Assembly: GCF_030408635.1 (NCBI RefSeq)
Contig: NZ_CP047198.1
Span: 806,001 to 870,000 of the forward strand
Length of the DNA: 64,000 nucleotides
Direction: 5' to 3'
Source of the DNA: Corynebacterium coyleae
GTDB taxonomy: Bacteria > Actinomycetota > Actinomycetes > Mycobacteriales > Mycobacteriaceae
This document shows positions 1 through 9,036 of the stretch, one piece after another. Each line of letters starts with the position of its first letter. The stretch's first letter is position 1. The translations under genes were made by a program, and so were the position numbers. The notes beneath the pieces are model-generated. The model was not told the origin of the DNA. It did no database searches and saw only the letters and a program-made list of their open reading frames with translations.

Positions 1-985
1 TGTGGCTGAGTTCGCCCGCCGGATCATAAATGGGCCGGTTCCAGCGCCAGATCGTGCCGTTGTGCAGGTTGAGGTAGTGCAGGCCGGGGTTGTCGCCGTT
101 CATGAACGGGGTGCCCGCGTCGGCGCGGCCCTCGGGCAGCAGGGGAGAGAAGTAGCGCACGTTTTCTTCGAACAGGTCGAAGACGCTGGTGATCCAGCGT
201 TCGCCGAACCACACACGCGGGCGCACGCCTTGGTTGATCAGTTCTTTGGTGCGCGTATCGATGGACTGTTTGAACACCGGGATGCGCGACTCGTGCCACA
301 CCTTGTGGCCCAGAAACAGCGGCGAGTTCGCCGAGAGTGCCACCTGAATACCAGCAATCGCCTGGGAGGCGTTCCACGCTTCCGCGAACCGGTCTGGTGC
401 CACCTGGAGGTGTAGCTGCATGGATGTGCAGGTGGATTCGGGGGCGATGGTCTCAAAGTAGTGGGTGTATTTCTCCTCGCCCCGCAGGTCGATTTTGACC
501 AGTTCACCGCGCGATTCCAGGATCGAGTTGTTCAGTCCGGCGTAGCGGTTTTCCTGCGTCATCCACTCGTCGCTGTCGAGAAACTGCGAGGTCATCGTGG
601 GCAGTGTGCCGATCATCGCAAGGTGCGACCCAGCTTGCTGCGCTGCCTCGCGCACGCGGGCAAGTCGCTTCTCGACGCCACCAGCCAACTCCGCTAGCCC
701 CTGGCCTTGAATATCCAAGGGTGGGTGGTTCATCTCCACGTTGTAAGCGCCGATTTCGGCCTGGTACTCGCTATCAAGCAGCGCGAGCACGGCTTGGTTG
801 TTGGGGTGGGGGAGCATGGAGTCGTCGACAAGATTGAGCTCCAACTCCAGCCCGATCGTGCCGTGATCGACGAACTCGGCGCCCTGGAGGTGCCGGTCGA
901 AGCGCTCCAGCTCATCCTCGAGCCGACGGCGGTACGTGGTGCGCTGACGTGGGGTGTAGGACTCGGATGAGATGGCGTCGCCCAT
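1..985 (-). CDS. Glutamate-cysteine ligase (GCS2) family protein, 3' end cut by the window edge
   Basis: Translating the minus strand from the ATG at 985 gives 328 uninterrupted residues running off the window. Family-type segments are GLELELNLVD (about 45-54), EMNHPPLDI (84-92), TMTSQFLDSDEWMTQENRY (130-148), TCTSMQLHLQV (185-195) and GTIWRWNRPIYD (310-321). These are characteristic of ATP-dependent carboxylate-amine/glutamate-cysteine ligases of the GCS2 type, which make gamma-glutamyl amides in the cytosol. The start codon overlaps the stop of upstream pgi (TAATG), so translation is probably coupled. Corynebacteria rely on mycothiol rather than glutathione, so the physiological acceptor amine is uncertain. 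The C-terminus is not visible. Confidence 0.75.
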   Translation of the reverse strand, partial: MGDAISSESYTPRQRTTYRRRLEDELERFDRHLQGAEFVDHGTIGLELELNLVDDSMLPHPNNQAVLALLDSEYQAEIGAYNVEMNHPPLDIQGQGLAELAGGVEKRLARVREAAQQAGSHLAMIGTLPTMTSQFLDSDEWMTQENRYAGLNNSILESRGELVKIDLRGEEKYTHYFETIAPESTCTSMQLHLQVAPDRFAEAWNASQAIAGIQVALSANSPLFLGHKVWHESRIPVFKQSIDTRTKELINQGVRPRVWFGERWITSVFDLFEENVRYFSPLLPEGRADAGTPFMNGDNPGLHYLNLHNGTIWRWNRPIYDPAGELSH

Positions 986-2622
986 TATCGGTGCTCCCTG
1001 TACCAGGTGATGAGGTTGTCGGTGGATTGGTCGCCGGAGGCGGGCTCTTCCTCGCCCGCAACGGCAGCGGCGAGGTCATTGGCCTGAGCTTTGCCCAACT
1101 CCACGCCCCACTGGTCGAAGGCATTGATGCCCCAGATCGCGGCCTCCACGAACACGATGTGCTCGTACAACGCAATCAACGCGCCGAGGGAGTGCGGGGA
1201 GAGTTCCTCCGCCAGGATCGTGGTGGTGGGGCGGTTGCCAGGCATAACCTTGTGCGGCGCAAGTGCATGCGGGACACCTTCTGCTTCGATTTCCTGCTGG
1301 GTTTTGCCAAACGCCAGCACCTTCGTCTGCGCGAAGAAATTACCCATGAGCAGGTCGTGCATGGAGCCTTCGCCGGTGGCGGTGGGCAGATCAGCGCGTG
1401 GTTTGGCAAAGCCGATGAAGTCCGCCGGAATCAGTGTGGTGCCCTGGTGGATCAATTGGAAAAAGGCGTGTTGGCCGTTGGTGCCGGGCTCGCCGAAGAA
1501 GATTTCGCCGGTGTCATAGGTGACCGGGGTGCCGTCGATACGCGTGCGCTTGCCGTTGGACTCCATGGTCAACTGCTGCAGATACGCCGGGAAGCGGGCG
1601 AGGTCCTGCGCGTACGGCAACACCGCATGGGTCTGGGCCTGGTAGAAGTTGCGGTACCACACGTTGAGCAGCCCCATGAGTACAGGCACGTTGCGCTCGA
1701 AATCGGTGGTGCGGAAGTGCTCATCCATCGCGTGGAACCCGGCGAGGAACTCGCGGAAACGCTCCGGGCCGATGACCACCATCAGCGACAGGCCGATTGC
1801 GGAATCCACCGAGTAGCGGCCGCCAACCCAGTCCCAGAAGCCGAACATGTTGTTCGTATTAATACCGAACTCGGAGACCTTCTCCACATTGGTAGAGACG
1901 GCTACGAAGTGCTTCGCAATCGCGGTGTCGTCGCCATCGAAAGTCTCGAGCAGCCAGCGCTTCGCCGCATGCGCGTTAGACAGGGTTTCCTGCGTAGTAA
2001 ACGTTTTGGAGGCGACGATAAACAGCGTCTGCTCCGGGTCAGCATCAGCGAGCACCCGGGTCATATCGGCCGGATCCACATTGGAGACGAACTCCGCGCT
2101 CACCCCAGCATCCGCGTAGGTACGCAACGCCTGAGCAGCCATGGCTGGCCCCAGGTCGGAGCCGCCGATGCCGATGTTGACCACCTTGGTAATCGGCTTG
2201 CCCGTGTGGCCGAGCCAATCGCCAGAGCGCACCGACTCCGCAAACGCACTCATGCGCTCCAGCACATCGTGCACGTCAGCGGTGACATCCTGGCCGTCGA
2301 CGATCAGCGCCCGATCCGCCGGGGCGCGCAGCGCGGTGTGCAGCACAGCCCGGTCCTCGGTGGTGTTGAGGTGCTCGCCCGCAAACATTGCGGTGATGCG
2401 TTCGGTCAGGTCGGCGTCGTCGGCAAGTGCAATCAGCGCCTCCATGACACGCCCGTTGAACAGGTTCTTCGACAGATCCACGTGCAAACCGGCGGCGTCG
2501 AAAGTGAAGCGCTCGGCGCGCTGCGCGTCGGCCCGAAACAGATCACGCAGCGTCGTGCGAGACGTTTCAGCATGGAGTTTTTCGAGCTTTTTCCAGCTCG
2601 GTGCGGACGTAATGTCGTGCAT
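985..2622 (-). CDS. pgi: Glucose-6-phosphate isomerase
   Basis: Interconverts glucose 6-phosphate and fructose 6-phosphate in glycolysis and gluconeogenesis. The 545-residue product has the normal family length. It carries the sugar-phosphate-binding signature [15 protein letters not shown] near residue 145 and the C-terminal [10 protein letters not shown] segment around 505, which contains a catalytic-region lysine. I chose the ATG at 2622 because GGGAGG lies 6 nt upstream; an in-frame ATG at 2649 has only a weak site. The stop overlaps the start of the GCS2-like gene. A small monooxygenase gene begins about 120 nt away on the other strand. Confidence 0.97.
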   Translation of the reverse strand: MHDITSAPSWKKLEKLHAETSRTTLRDLFRADAQRAERFTFDAAGLHVDLSKNLFNGRVMEALIALADDADLTERITAMFAGEHLNTTEDRAVLHTALRAPADRALIVDGQDVTADVHDVLERMSAFAESVRSGDWLGHTGKPITKVVNIGIGGSDLGPAMAAQALRTYADAGVSAEFVSNVDPADMTRVLADADPEQTLFIVASKTFTTQETLSNAHAAKRWLLETFDGDDTAIAKHFVAVSTNVEKVSEFGINTNNMFGFWDWVGGRYSVDSAIGLSLMVVIGPERFREFLAGFHAMDEHFRTTDFERNVPVLMGLLNVWYRNFYQAQTHAVLPYAQDLARFPAYLQQLTMESNGKRTRIDGTPVTYDTGEIFFGEPGTNGQHAFFQLIHQGTTLIPADFIGFAKPRADLPTATGEGSMHDLLMGNFFAQTKVLAFGKTQQEIEAEGVPHALAPHKVMPGNRPTTTILAEELSPHSLGALIALYEHIVFVEAAIWGINAFDQWGVELGKAQANDLAAAVAGEEEPASGDQSTDNLITWYREHR

Positions 2623-2740
2623 TGCAGCCTCCCAGGCGGCGGTGATCATCTCCAGCGTTCAATGCAAACTACGGTAGTCAAAACCTGTCGTGCCTTCCGG
2701 GTAACACCCCACCACCCGGCAAATCTGGATAATGGCGCCC

Positions 2741-3076
2741 ATGAGCATCGTCAAGATCAACGCGATTACTGTCCCCGAAGGCGCCGGCGAGGAACTCGAG
2801 CGCCGCTTCGCTGCCCGCAAGCACGCCATCGACTCCCAGCCCGGCTTCGAAGGCTTCCAGCTTCTGCGCCCAGTCAAGGGGGAGGAGCGCTACTTCGTGG
2901 TCACCCGCTGGGCCGACGAGGAGTCCTACAACGCCTGGTGGGAAGGCGCAGGCCGCGCCGGGCACGCTGAAAGCGACAAGGGCGGCGATAACGGTGAGGC
3001 TCCGCGCAAGCCGGTGTCACAGTCTGCTGAACTGCTGGAATTTGAGGTCGTGCTCGATTCCACCGAGCAGGACTAG
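2741..3076 (+). CDS. mhuD: MhuD/IsdG-type haem-degrading monooxygenase (ABM domain)
   Basis: This 111-residue protein has one antibiotic-biosynthesis-monooxygenase (ferredoxin-like) domain and reads as a close homologue of mycobacterial MhuD. Both begin with VKINAI after the first residues and share GFQLLRPVKGEERYFVVT and SxxLLEFEVVLD. The residues known to be needed in MhuD, Asn7, Trp66 and His75 (haem ligand), are all present at the same positions when numbering from the ATG at 2741. The family cleaves haem to mycobilins and iron without releasing CO. An in-frame ATG at 2732 is the alternative start; neither has a clear ribosome site. Compared with MhuD there is an insertion of roughly ten residues, rich in Lys/Gly/Asp, after His75. 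Haem degradation is inferred from the residue match. Confidence 0.82.
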   Translation: MSIVKINAITVPEGAGEELERRFAARKHAIDSQPGFEGFQLLRPVKGEERYFVVTRWADEESYNAWWEGAGRAGHAESDKGGDNGEAPRKPVSQSAELLEFEVVLDSTEQD

Positions 3077-3103
3077 CCGTCCGGAGCGCTAGCCCCAAGT
3101 GCG

Positions 3104-3397
3104 TTAACCCAACTTGCCCCGGCCGAGCCGCAGCAGGATCTGTGCCAGGCCGGGGCCTTCCTCGCCCAACTCGTCCTGGAACTGGTTAATGATGGCCACC
3201 TCGCGAGTGTGGACAAGACGCGTGCCGCCCGAGCCCATGCGTGTCTTACCAATCGCGGCGGAAATCTGGCTGCGGCGCTTCACTGCGTCGAGGATGACGC
3301 GGTCAAGTCGGTCGATTTCCTTGCGGTATTCCTGGATCTCCGCGTCCGAAAGGGGATCGTCGGTGCCGGATGGCATGCGGATTTCAAGCTCACTCAT
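3104..3397 (-). CDS. csm: Chorismate mutase (AroQ class)
   Basis: A 97-residue helical protein with the chorismate mutase type II pattern: YRKEIDRLDRVILDAVKRR followed by SQISAAIGKTR, where the conserved Arg and Lys line the active site in this family. It converts chorismate to prephenate, the branch to phenylalanine and tyrosine. The length fits stand-alone actinobacterial AroQ enzymes, which are often activated by the DAHP synthase partner; that partner is not in this window. A TAATCT hexamer ends 6 nt before the ATG, suggesting a leaderless transcript divergent from pcrA. Confidence 0.9.
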   Translation of the reverse strand: MSELEIRMPSGTDDPLSDAEIQEYRKEIDRLDRVILDAVKRRSQISAAIGKTRMGSGGTRLVHTREVAIINQFQDELGEEGPGLAQILLRLGRGKLG

Positions 3398-3465
3398 GGC
3401 AGTAGATTATGCCAGTTCGAACACACGGTCAGGGTCGTGTCGGCGGCGTTAGTACAGTGACTGCC
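3398..3465. promoter_or_regulatory. Divergent leaderless promoters for chorismate mutase and pcrA
   Basis: The 68-nt gap holds TAATCT on the minus strand (3404-3409, 6 nt before the chorismate mutase ATG) and TACAGT on the plus strand (3453-3458, 7 nt before the pcrA ATG). Neither gene has a Shine-Dalgarno sequence, so both transcripts are predicted to begin at or next to the start codon. This is inferred from spacing alone. Confidence 0.6.
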
Positions 3466-5778
3466 ATGACTGATGTGACCCTTGGCCTGAACCCGCAGCA
3501 ACAGGCGGCCGTCGTGCACGAAGGTAGCCCGCTGCTTATCGTCGCCGGCGCTGGTTCCGGCAAAACTGCGGTGCTGACCCGCCGTATTGCCTATTTGCTG
3601 CAAAACCGTGGGGTAGCGCCGTGGCAGATCCTTGCCATCACCTTTACTAATAAGGCCGCAGCGGAGATGAAGGAGCGCGTCGGCCAACTCGTCGGACCTG
3701 AGGCGGAACGCATGTGGGTGGCCACGTTCCACTCGGTGTGCGTGCGTATTTTGCGCCAGCAGGCGCAGTTGGTGCCGGGGTTGAATACCAACTTCACTAT
3801 TTATGATTCGGACGATTCACGTCGACTGCTCGGCATGATCGGCAAAGACATGAACTTGGATCTGAAGAAGTTCTCGCCGCGCGTGCTGGCCAACGCGATT
3901 TCGAATCTGAAAAACGAGTTGGTGGATCCGGACCAGGCGCAAGCACAGGCGCAACGCACCCACAACCCGTTCGAGACCACGGTGGCGAACGTGTTCGCGG
4001 AATATCAGCGCCGCCTGCGTCAATCCAACGCGCTCGATTTCGACGATCTGATCGGCGAGGTAGTCCGCATCTTCAAGACGCATCCGCAGGTCACGGAGTA
4101 CTACCGGCGTCGCTTCAGGCATGTGCTTGTCGACGAATACCAGGACACCAACCACGCTCAATACGAACTCATCCACACCCTGGTGGGCGACGGCCCCGAC
4201 GCGCCCGAGCTGGCGGTGGTGGGCGATTCTGACCAGTCCATTTACGCCTTCCGTGGCGCGACGATCCGCAACATCGAGGAGTTCGAGCGCGACTACCCCG
4301 ATGCGGAGACGATCATGCTGGAGCAGAACTACCGCTCCACGCAGAACATCTTGAGTGCCGCGAACGCTGTCATCGCGCAGAACGAGGGCCGCCGCCCGAA
4401 GAAGCTGTGGACTGACCACGGCACGGGGGAGAAGATCGTCGGCTATGTCGCGGACAACGAGCACGACGAGGCCCGCTTCATCGCCACGGAAATCGATGCC
4501 CTGTCGGATCGCGGCGTGCCGTACTCGGATATCGCAGTGATGTATCGCACCAACAACGCCTCGCGCGCGTTGGAAGACATTTTCATCCGCTCGGGTATTC
4601 CGTACAAGGTAGTCGGCGGGACCCGCTTCTACGAGCGCCGCGAGATCCGCGACATCGTTGCTTACCTGAAGGTGCTAGAAAACCCGGACGACACGGTGAG
4701 CATGCGGCGCATTGTCAACGTGCCAAAACGCGGCATTGGCGACAAGGCGCAAGCCATGGTGGCGCTGCACTCGGAGCAAAACAATCAAAGCTTTGGGCGT
4801 TCGCTTATCGACGCCACTGAGGGCAACGTGGACATGCTGGCCAAGGCCGCCACGAACTCCATTACCCGCTTCGTGGACATGATGAGGGGGCTCCGCCAGG
4901 ACATGCCGAACATGGTCAATGAGGTCACCGGCATGCCAGACCTCGGGCAACTGGTCGCCCAGGTGCTTGATGCCACCGGCTACAAGGCAGAGCTTGAAGC
5001 CTCCAACGACCCGCAGGACGGGGCGCGCCTGGACAACCTCAACGAGTTGGTCTCTGTCGCCCGTGAGTTCTCCTCGGACGCTGCGAACCAGATGGCGTAC
5101 ATGACCGATGAAGAAATCGACGAGGTTATGCAGGAAGGCGAACCCGCGCCGGGATCACTGCAGGCGTTTTTGGAGAAGGTTTCGCTCGTCGCTGATGCGG
5201 ATCAGTTGCCGGACAACGAGCAGGGCGTGGTCACGTTGATGACGTTGCACACTGCAAAGGGCCTGGAGTTCCCGGTGGTGTTTGTTACCGGCTGGGAGGA
5301 CGGACAGTTCCCACACCTGCGTGCGTTGGGGGATCCAGCGGAGCTCGCCGAGGAACGTCGCCTGGCGTATGTGGGGATTACGCGCGCCCGCGAGCGGCTA
5401 TATCTGACGCGTGCGATGCTGCGCTCATCGTGGGGCGCTCCGGTAACCAACCCGGCCAGTCGCTTCCTCGCAGAGGTCCCGGAGGACCTCATCGACTGGC
5501 GCAGGTTGGAACCGGAGCGCTCCTTCAACGCGGATGCGTGGGGCTCGCCCTCGCGTCCACGCACGCAGATGCGCTCTGCGCGCCGTGCACCGAAACAGAC
5601 GGTGCACAAGAATTTGAACTTAGTGGCCGGAGACCGCGTCAACCACGCGAAGTACGGGTTGGGCACGGTCCTCACCGTGGAAGGTTCCGGCGTGAGGGAG
5701 ACGGTAACAATCGATTTCGGGTCGTCTGGCACCGTCAGGCTGATGACCATCGGCGGGGTGCCGATGGAAAAGCTTTAG
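3466..5778 (+). CDS. pcrA: ATP-dependent DNA helicase, UvrD/PcrA family
   Basis: A superfamily 1A 3'-5' helicase of 770 residues, the usual size for actinobacterial PcrA/UvrD1. Visible motifs in order are Walker A AGAGSGKTAVLTRR (about 26-40), motif II VDEYQDTNHAQYE, motif III GDSDQSIYAFRGA, motif IV EQNYRSTQNIL, motif V TLHTAKGLEFPVVF and motif VI AYVGITRARERLYL. The C-terminal 50 residues form the Tudor-like region, with GDRVNHAKYGLGTVL. It unwinds DNA in nucleotide excision repair, mismatch repair and replication-fork restart. The ATG at 3466 is favoured because translation from further upstream would pass through the promoter. The stop overlaps the convergent peptidase stop by 4 nt. Confidence 0.96.
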   Translation: MTDVTLGLNPQQQAAVVHEGSPLLIVAGAGSGKTAVLTRRIAYLLQNRGVAPWQILAITFTNKAAAEMKERVGQLVGPEAERMWVATFHSVCVRILRQQAQLVPGLNTNFTIYDSDDSRRLLGMIGKDMNLDLKKFSPRVLANAISNLKNELVDPDQAQAQAQRTHNPFETTVANVFAEYQRRLRQSNALDFDDLIGEVVRIFKTHPQVTEYYRRRFRHVLVDEYQDTNHAQYELIHTLVGDGPDAPELAVVGDSDQSIYAFRGATIRNIEEFERDYPDAETIMLEQNYRSTQNILSAANAVIAQNEGRRPKKLWTDHGTGEKIVGYVADNEHDEARFIATEIDALSDRGVPYSDIAVMYRTNNASRALEDIFIRSGIPYKVVGGTRFYERREIRDIVAYLKVLENPDDTVSMRRIVNVPKRGIGDKAQAMVALHSEQNNQSFGRSLIDATEGNVDMLAKAATNSITRFVDMMRGLRQDMPNMVNEVTGMPDLGQLVAQVLDATGYKAELEASNDPQDGARLDNLNELVSVAREFSSDAANQMAYMTDEEIDEVMQEGEPAPGSLQAFLEKVSLVADADQLPDNEQGVVTLMTLHTAKGLEFPVVFVTGWEDGQFPHLRALGDPAELAEERRLAYVGITRARERLYLTRAMLRSSWGAPVTNPASRFLAEVPEDLIDWRRLEPERSFNADAWGSPSRPRTQMRSARRAPKQTVHKNLNLVAGDRVNHAKYGLGTVLTVEGSGVRETVTIDFGSSGTVRLMTIGGVPMEKL

Positions 5779-6473
5779 ATCCGGATACCCTGCTGGGCCA
5801 GCCAGACCTCGGGGTCGGCGTGGTTCACACCGTCCGGCTTGACCTCGAAGTGGAGGTGCGGGCCCGTGGAGTAGCCCTCGTTGCCGATGGAGGCGATCTT
5901 CTGGCCCGCCTTGACGCGCTGGCCGACCTGCACGTCGTAGTAACGCATGTGGCCGTAGACGGTCTCTTCGCCACCGTCGTGCTTGATCACGACCCAGTTG
6001 CCAAAGCCCTGCGCCGGACCTGCTGCGGTGACGGTGCCGTCCATTGCCGCGTAGATCGGGGTGCCTTCCGTGTTGGCAATGTCGATGCCACGGTGGAACG
6101 TGCCCCAGCGCGGACCGTAACCGGAGGTGTAGCGGCCGGACGCCGGCATAACCACGGTGCGGCCATCTGCGGTGCGGCCGCGCTGCGGTGCGACCCAGTC
6201 CGTGCCATCAGCGGGAGCGAACGCGGCCGACAGCGGCGCATCGAGGGCGCGCGGGTCGTACACGATCTTGTAGCCGCCGGCGGTCACGGTTGCACCGTTG
6301 TCCAGGATGGCGTCTGCAGCCTTTGCAAGGGCGCCCAAGGCGTCGCCCTGGTTGCCGATAGGTGCGCCACCGACAGTGAGGGTCAGTGCGTGCGCTGGCG
6401 ACGCTACAAGCGTCAGCGCCAATGCTGCAGCGGCTGCCACGGAGGCACCGGGGAACATACGACTGGTTTTCAC
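5775..6473 (-). CDS. Secreted M23-family metallopeptidase
   Basis: A 232-residue exported protein. The GTG at 6473 follows AGAAGG by 8 nt, and the product starts with a basic residue pair, a hydrophobic stretch and an AHA-type signal peptidase site (about residue 30). The C-terminal half is a LytM/M23 domain with the zinc-site motifs HRGIDIAN and GPHLHFEVKPDG and the GHM turn between them, so it should be active. The domain cleaves peptide cross-links in peptidoglycan. It resembles the MtrA-controlled envelope peptidases of C. glutamicum, and GTTAC-type repeats lie upstream at 6630-6661. It is followed upstream by a second M23 gene, so the pair probably arose by duplication. Confidence 0.9.
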   Translation of the reverse strand: MKTSRMFPGASVAAAAALALTLVASPAHALTLTVGGAPIGNQGDALGALAKAADAILDNGATVTAGGYKIVYDPRALDAPLSAAFAPADGTDWVAPQRGRTADGRTVVMPASGRYTSGYGPRWGTFHRGIDIANTEGTPIYAAMDGTVTAAGPAQGFGNWVVIKHDGGEETVYGHMRYYDVQVGQRVKAGQKIASIGNEGYSTGPHLHFEVKPDGVNHADPEVWLAQQGIRI

Positions 6474-6629
6474 AGTTTTACCTTCTCTACGCAGGTCTGG
6501 TTCGGCGCAGCTTTGGCTACGCGCACAGCAGGTCAATTTAACGTGTGTCCACCCGCGAAGCAATGGCGTGACCTGCACGTTTGTTCTAATTGGGCGTAGC
6601 TATGTGGTATCGCTGCAGGCAGGCGCGAT

Positions 6630-6661
6630 GTTACTGAAGTGAAATTTGTTACGGATGTTAA
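6630..6661 (-). promoter_or_regulatory. Repeated GTTAC/GTAAC elements upstream of the M23 gene (candidate MtrA site)
   Basis: Plus-strand GTTAC at 6630-6634 and 6648-6652 and GTTAA at 6657-6661 (spacings 18 and 9 bp) lie about 160-190 bp before the peptidase start. MtrA, the essential actinobacterial response regulator, recognises loosely conserved GTAAC-like direct repeats before cell-wall hydrolase genes. The match is by eye only. Confidence 0.4.
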
Positions 6662-6722
6662 TTGCCTGTGGGGGTGGATGGTGTACCCCCGCATGCTCCG
6701 AAAAGTTGGACACCCAACAATG

Positions 6723-6745
6723 AAAAAGCCCCGCCGAAGCGGGGC
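6723..6745 (-). terminator. Rho-independent terminator of the upstream M23 gene
   Basis: On the minus strand GCCCCGC-TTCG-GCGGGGC forms a perfect 7-bp stem with a stable TTCG tetraloop followed by five T residues. It lies 15 nt after the stop of the peptidase gene ending at 6761, which isolates it from the next peptidase gene. Confidence 0.9.
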
Positions 6746-6760
6746 AGAAGTCTGTGTGGC

Positions 6761-7486
6761 TTAGAGCTGGATGCCGCGTGCGGCCAACCAAGGCTCCGGG
6801 TCGACAGCGGTTGCGCCGTCCGGCCAGATTTCAAAGTGCAGGTGCGAGCCGGTGGAGAAGCCCAGCGAACCCATGCCGGCGATGTCCTGGCCGGCATGGA
6901 CCTGCTCGCCGACGCCTACGTACAGAGACTGCATGTGGCCGTAGACGGAAATGGAGCCGTCCTCGTGGCGGATGCGGATCCACTGGCCGTAGCCCTGGGC
7001 CGGGCCGGAGTCGATCACAGTGCCATCGGCAACTGCGCGGATCGGGGTGCCTTCCACGTTGGCGATATCGATGCCGGAGTGCATCGAACCCCAGCGCATG
7101 CCGAAGCCGGAGGTGTAAGCGCCGTCGGCCGGGCGGACGACCAGCGGGGCACGTGCTGCTTCGTCTTGGCGAGCGACCTCGTCGGAGTGCTGGACTGCCT
7201 TGTTGAGCTGGTCGGTAAGGTTCTCAACCGGCTTGTACTCCGCGATCGCCAGGATCTGCGGGGTTGCGGCGTCGCTGTCTGGGGTGCCGGCAATTTCGTC
7301 GGTATCGGCTGCGAGCTGGATGGAGTAATCCGCGTCCTGGCTCTTGTCCGAGGTGAGAGCGCCTGCGGCGAGGCCGGAGAAGCCGGCGGTGGAAACCGCG
7401 CCAGTGGCGGCGGCGACGACAGCTGCGCGACCCGTGTTCGGCGTCTGCTTACGGTGCTTGCCGCCCTGCTTCTTCGAAATGAACAT
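6761..7486 (-). CDS. Exported M23-family metallopeptidase
   Basis: A 241-residue protein with a basic N-terminus, an Ala/Gly-rich hydrophobic segment (about 21-46) that is likely a signal peptide or anchor, a charged linker with possible coiled-coil character (90-115), and a C-terminal M23 domain. The zinc-site motifs MHSGIDIANVEGTP, YGHM and GSHLHFEIWPDG are intact. The catalytic domain closely parallels that of the neighbouring peptidase, down to the WLA-x-GI C-terminus. It probably remodels peptidoglycan during growth or division. It has its own terminator and an upstream region with GTAAC/GTTAC elements at 7555-7590. Confidence 0.9.
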   Translation of the reverse strand: MFISKKQGGKHRKQTPNTGRAAVVAAATGAVSTAGFSGLAAGALTSDKSQDADYSIQLAADTDEIAGTPDSDAATPQILAIAEYKPVENLTDQLNKAVQHSDEVARQDEAARAPLVVRPADGAYTSGFGMRWGSMHSGIDIANVEGTPIRAVADGTVIDSGPAQGYGQWIRIRHEDGSISVYGHMQSLYVGVGEQVHAGQDIAGMGSLGFSTGSHLHFEIWPDGATAVDPEPWLAARGIQL

Positions 7487-7554
7487 GTGCCCTCTTTGAG
7501 ATTTCCCGTTGGCCCCGAATCTTCCCTGCTGGCAGTGTTTCCGGCAGGGGAATC

Positions 7555-7590
7555 GTAACCTTCCTGTTATCTACGAGTGGTTACTGTAAC
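7555..7590 (-). promoter_or_regulatory. GTAAC/GTTAC cluster upstream of the second M23 gene (candidate MtrA site)
   Basis: GTAAC at 7555, GTTAT at 7566, GTTAC at 7580 and GTAAC at 7586 lie 69-104 bp upstream of the peptidase start. The last two form the inverted pair GTTACTGTAAC. The 7487-7787 gap otherwise shows no coding potential. The assignment to MtrA is by resemblance only. Confidence 0.4.
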
Positions 7591-7787
7591 GAATTGGTTT
7601 CATCGGGGCAAGATGAATCTGAAAATTGTCTTAATCGTTCGCTGTCTTCGCAGTGTTACATCCCGGTTGCATCCACGTCATGTGTAGTCGTATGTGAATG
7701 GTGTGACTCTCCGGACGGGTGGGGCAAATTGGAAGATCGGGTGTCCTTCCCCAGAAGTGGGGGTGAGGAGTGGCAGAGTTGGCGGGG

Positions 7788-9026
7788 ATGAGCACCACAC
7801 CGAAACCACGCCCGGCGTCGTCGACAAGCGGGCGCCGCGCGCGCAACGCCAGCATGTCCAAGCGCAAGATCACCGGTATTAAGAAGCGGTCTGCCCCCGC
7901 AAAGGTCCCGGAGACGACCGAAGAGCGGATCAAGCACTACCTGCCGTATGTCGCTGTGCCGAATGCTGTCGTCGGGCTCGGGCTGCTTGTGGTGTGCTTT
8001 GCCGTCATCCTCATCGCAGGTTGGCGCCTGACCTACCTGCCTGCCGCGGTGGGGGAGAGCTGGTTCGTCTTCCATGGAGTGCCAGTGCGTATCGACGACA
8101 TCGAGCTCGCCGCCGTACCCCTTTTGCCAGCCATCGGTGTTGTCGCACTCGTGGCGCGCCGCATCCGTGCGGCTACGGCGGGACGAGTGAGCATCCTGGA
8201 CCTCCTCGTGCTGCTTGGTCTTGTCATCGGCTTTGCGCTGGTGTTCAGCGGCATCGCGTTGTTCATGGTCGCTGACGCGTCGGCCGTCTATCCGGTGGCC
8301 GCACCACACCCCGTGGCCGCGCTGCTTTGCCCGGTCATCTTGCACCTCATTGGTTACTGCATCGGAATCCGCAACGTGGTGTGGCATGCGCTCGCAAAGC
8401 GTGCGGGGGTTCCCGCGGAAACCGTTGATGCAGGTGAGGCTGCAGGCAAGATCGTTGTACGCCTGCTGAGTGCAGCCGCAGTGATCTACCTTGCGTTCCT
8501 CGTTGCAGGTTTTGGTGAGGTTCGCGAACTGCTCGGCCAGTACCCATCCCTCGGGTGGGGCGGCGGTATCGGCCTGTTCGTGCTCTGTGTGGCGTACCTG
8601 CCAAATGCGGCTATCGGGGCGCTGTCGGTCATGCTCGGCGGGTCCTTTACCTACGGTGCCGGTTCGATAAACCTCTTCGACGCAGTCCAGATCCCGTACC
8701 CACCCCTGCCCCTGTTTGGTGCGATCCCGGCGGAGGTGCCCGCGTGGGCGCCGGTGCTGTTGGTGGTGCCGGCGGCGGTGCTGGTGCATTACTTCGTCGC
8801 AAAGCAAGTGTCTCTGACTGCTATTGCAGCAACTGCCACGTGGTGCGCCCTATTCGGCGCGGCCGCAGGCGTCTTCTCCTCAGGGCAAGCAGGCGCTTAT
8901 GGGGTCATCGGCGTGGACCCTTGGGTGCTGGCGCTACTGCTATTTGTATGGGTTGCCGTCACCGGTGCAACCGTGTTGGGGGTAGCTGCGCTAAGGCAAC
9001 GCACACCTGCGAACACTGACAGCTAG
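7788..9026 (+). CDS. DUF6350 (PerM-like) multi-pass membrane protein
   Basis: About 412 residues with a basic cytoplasmic N-terminus (to about 55) and roughly nine hydrophobic helices. The context, directly before purN-purH, is that of Mycobacterium tuberculosis Rv0955 (PerM), a membrane protein linked to cell division and persistence; I rely on that synteny plus the topology. Start choice is uncertain: a GTG at 7770, this ATG at 7788 and an ATG at 7854 are all in frame. GGCGGGG lies immediately before 7788, too close for an ideal ribosome site. No catalytic motif is visible. Confidence 0.8.
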   Translation: MSTTPKPRPASSTSGRRARNASMSKRKITGIKKRSAPAKVPETTEERIKHYLPYVAVPNAVVGLGLLVVCFAVILIAGWRLTYLPAAVGESWFVFHGVPVRIDDIELAAVPLLPAIGVVALVARRIRAATAGRVSILDLLVLLGLVIGFALVFSGIALFMVADASAVYPVAAPHPVAALLCPVILHLIGYCIGIRNVVWHALAKRAGVPAETVDAGEAAGKIVVRLLSAAAVIYLAFLVAGFGEVRELLGQYPSLGWGGGIGLFVLCVAYLPNAAIGALSVMLGGSFTYGAGSINLFDAVQIPYPPLPLFGAIPAEVPAWAPVLLVVPAAVLVHYFVAKQVSLTAIAATATWCALFGAAAGVFSSGQAGAYGVIGVDPWVLALLLFVWVAVTGATVLGVAALRQRTPANTDS

Positions 9027-9036
9027 ACTGCTTCGC

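Noticed and set aside
949-2970. Long plus-strand open frame of over 650 codons opposite pgi
   Set aside because: It is the antisense of pgi and of the start of the next gene; pgi has every expected motif. High-GC codon bias leaves such frames open.
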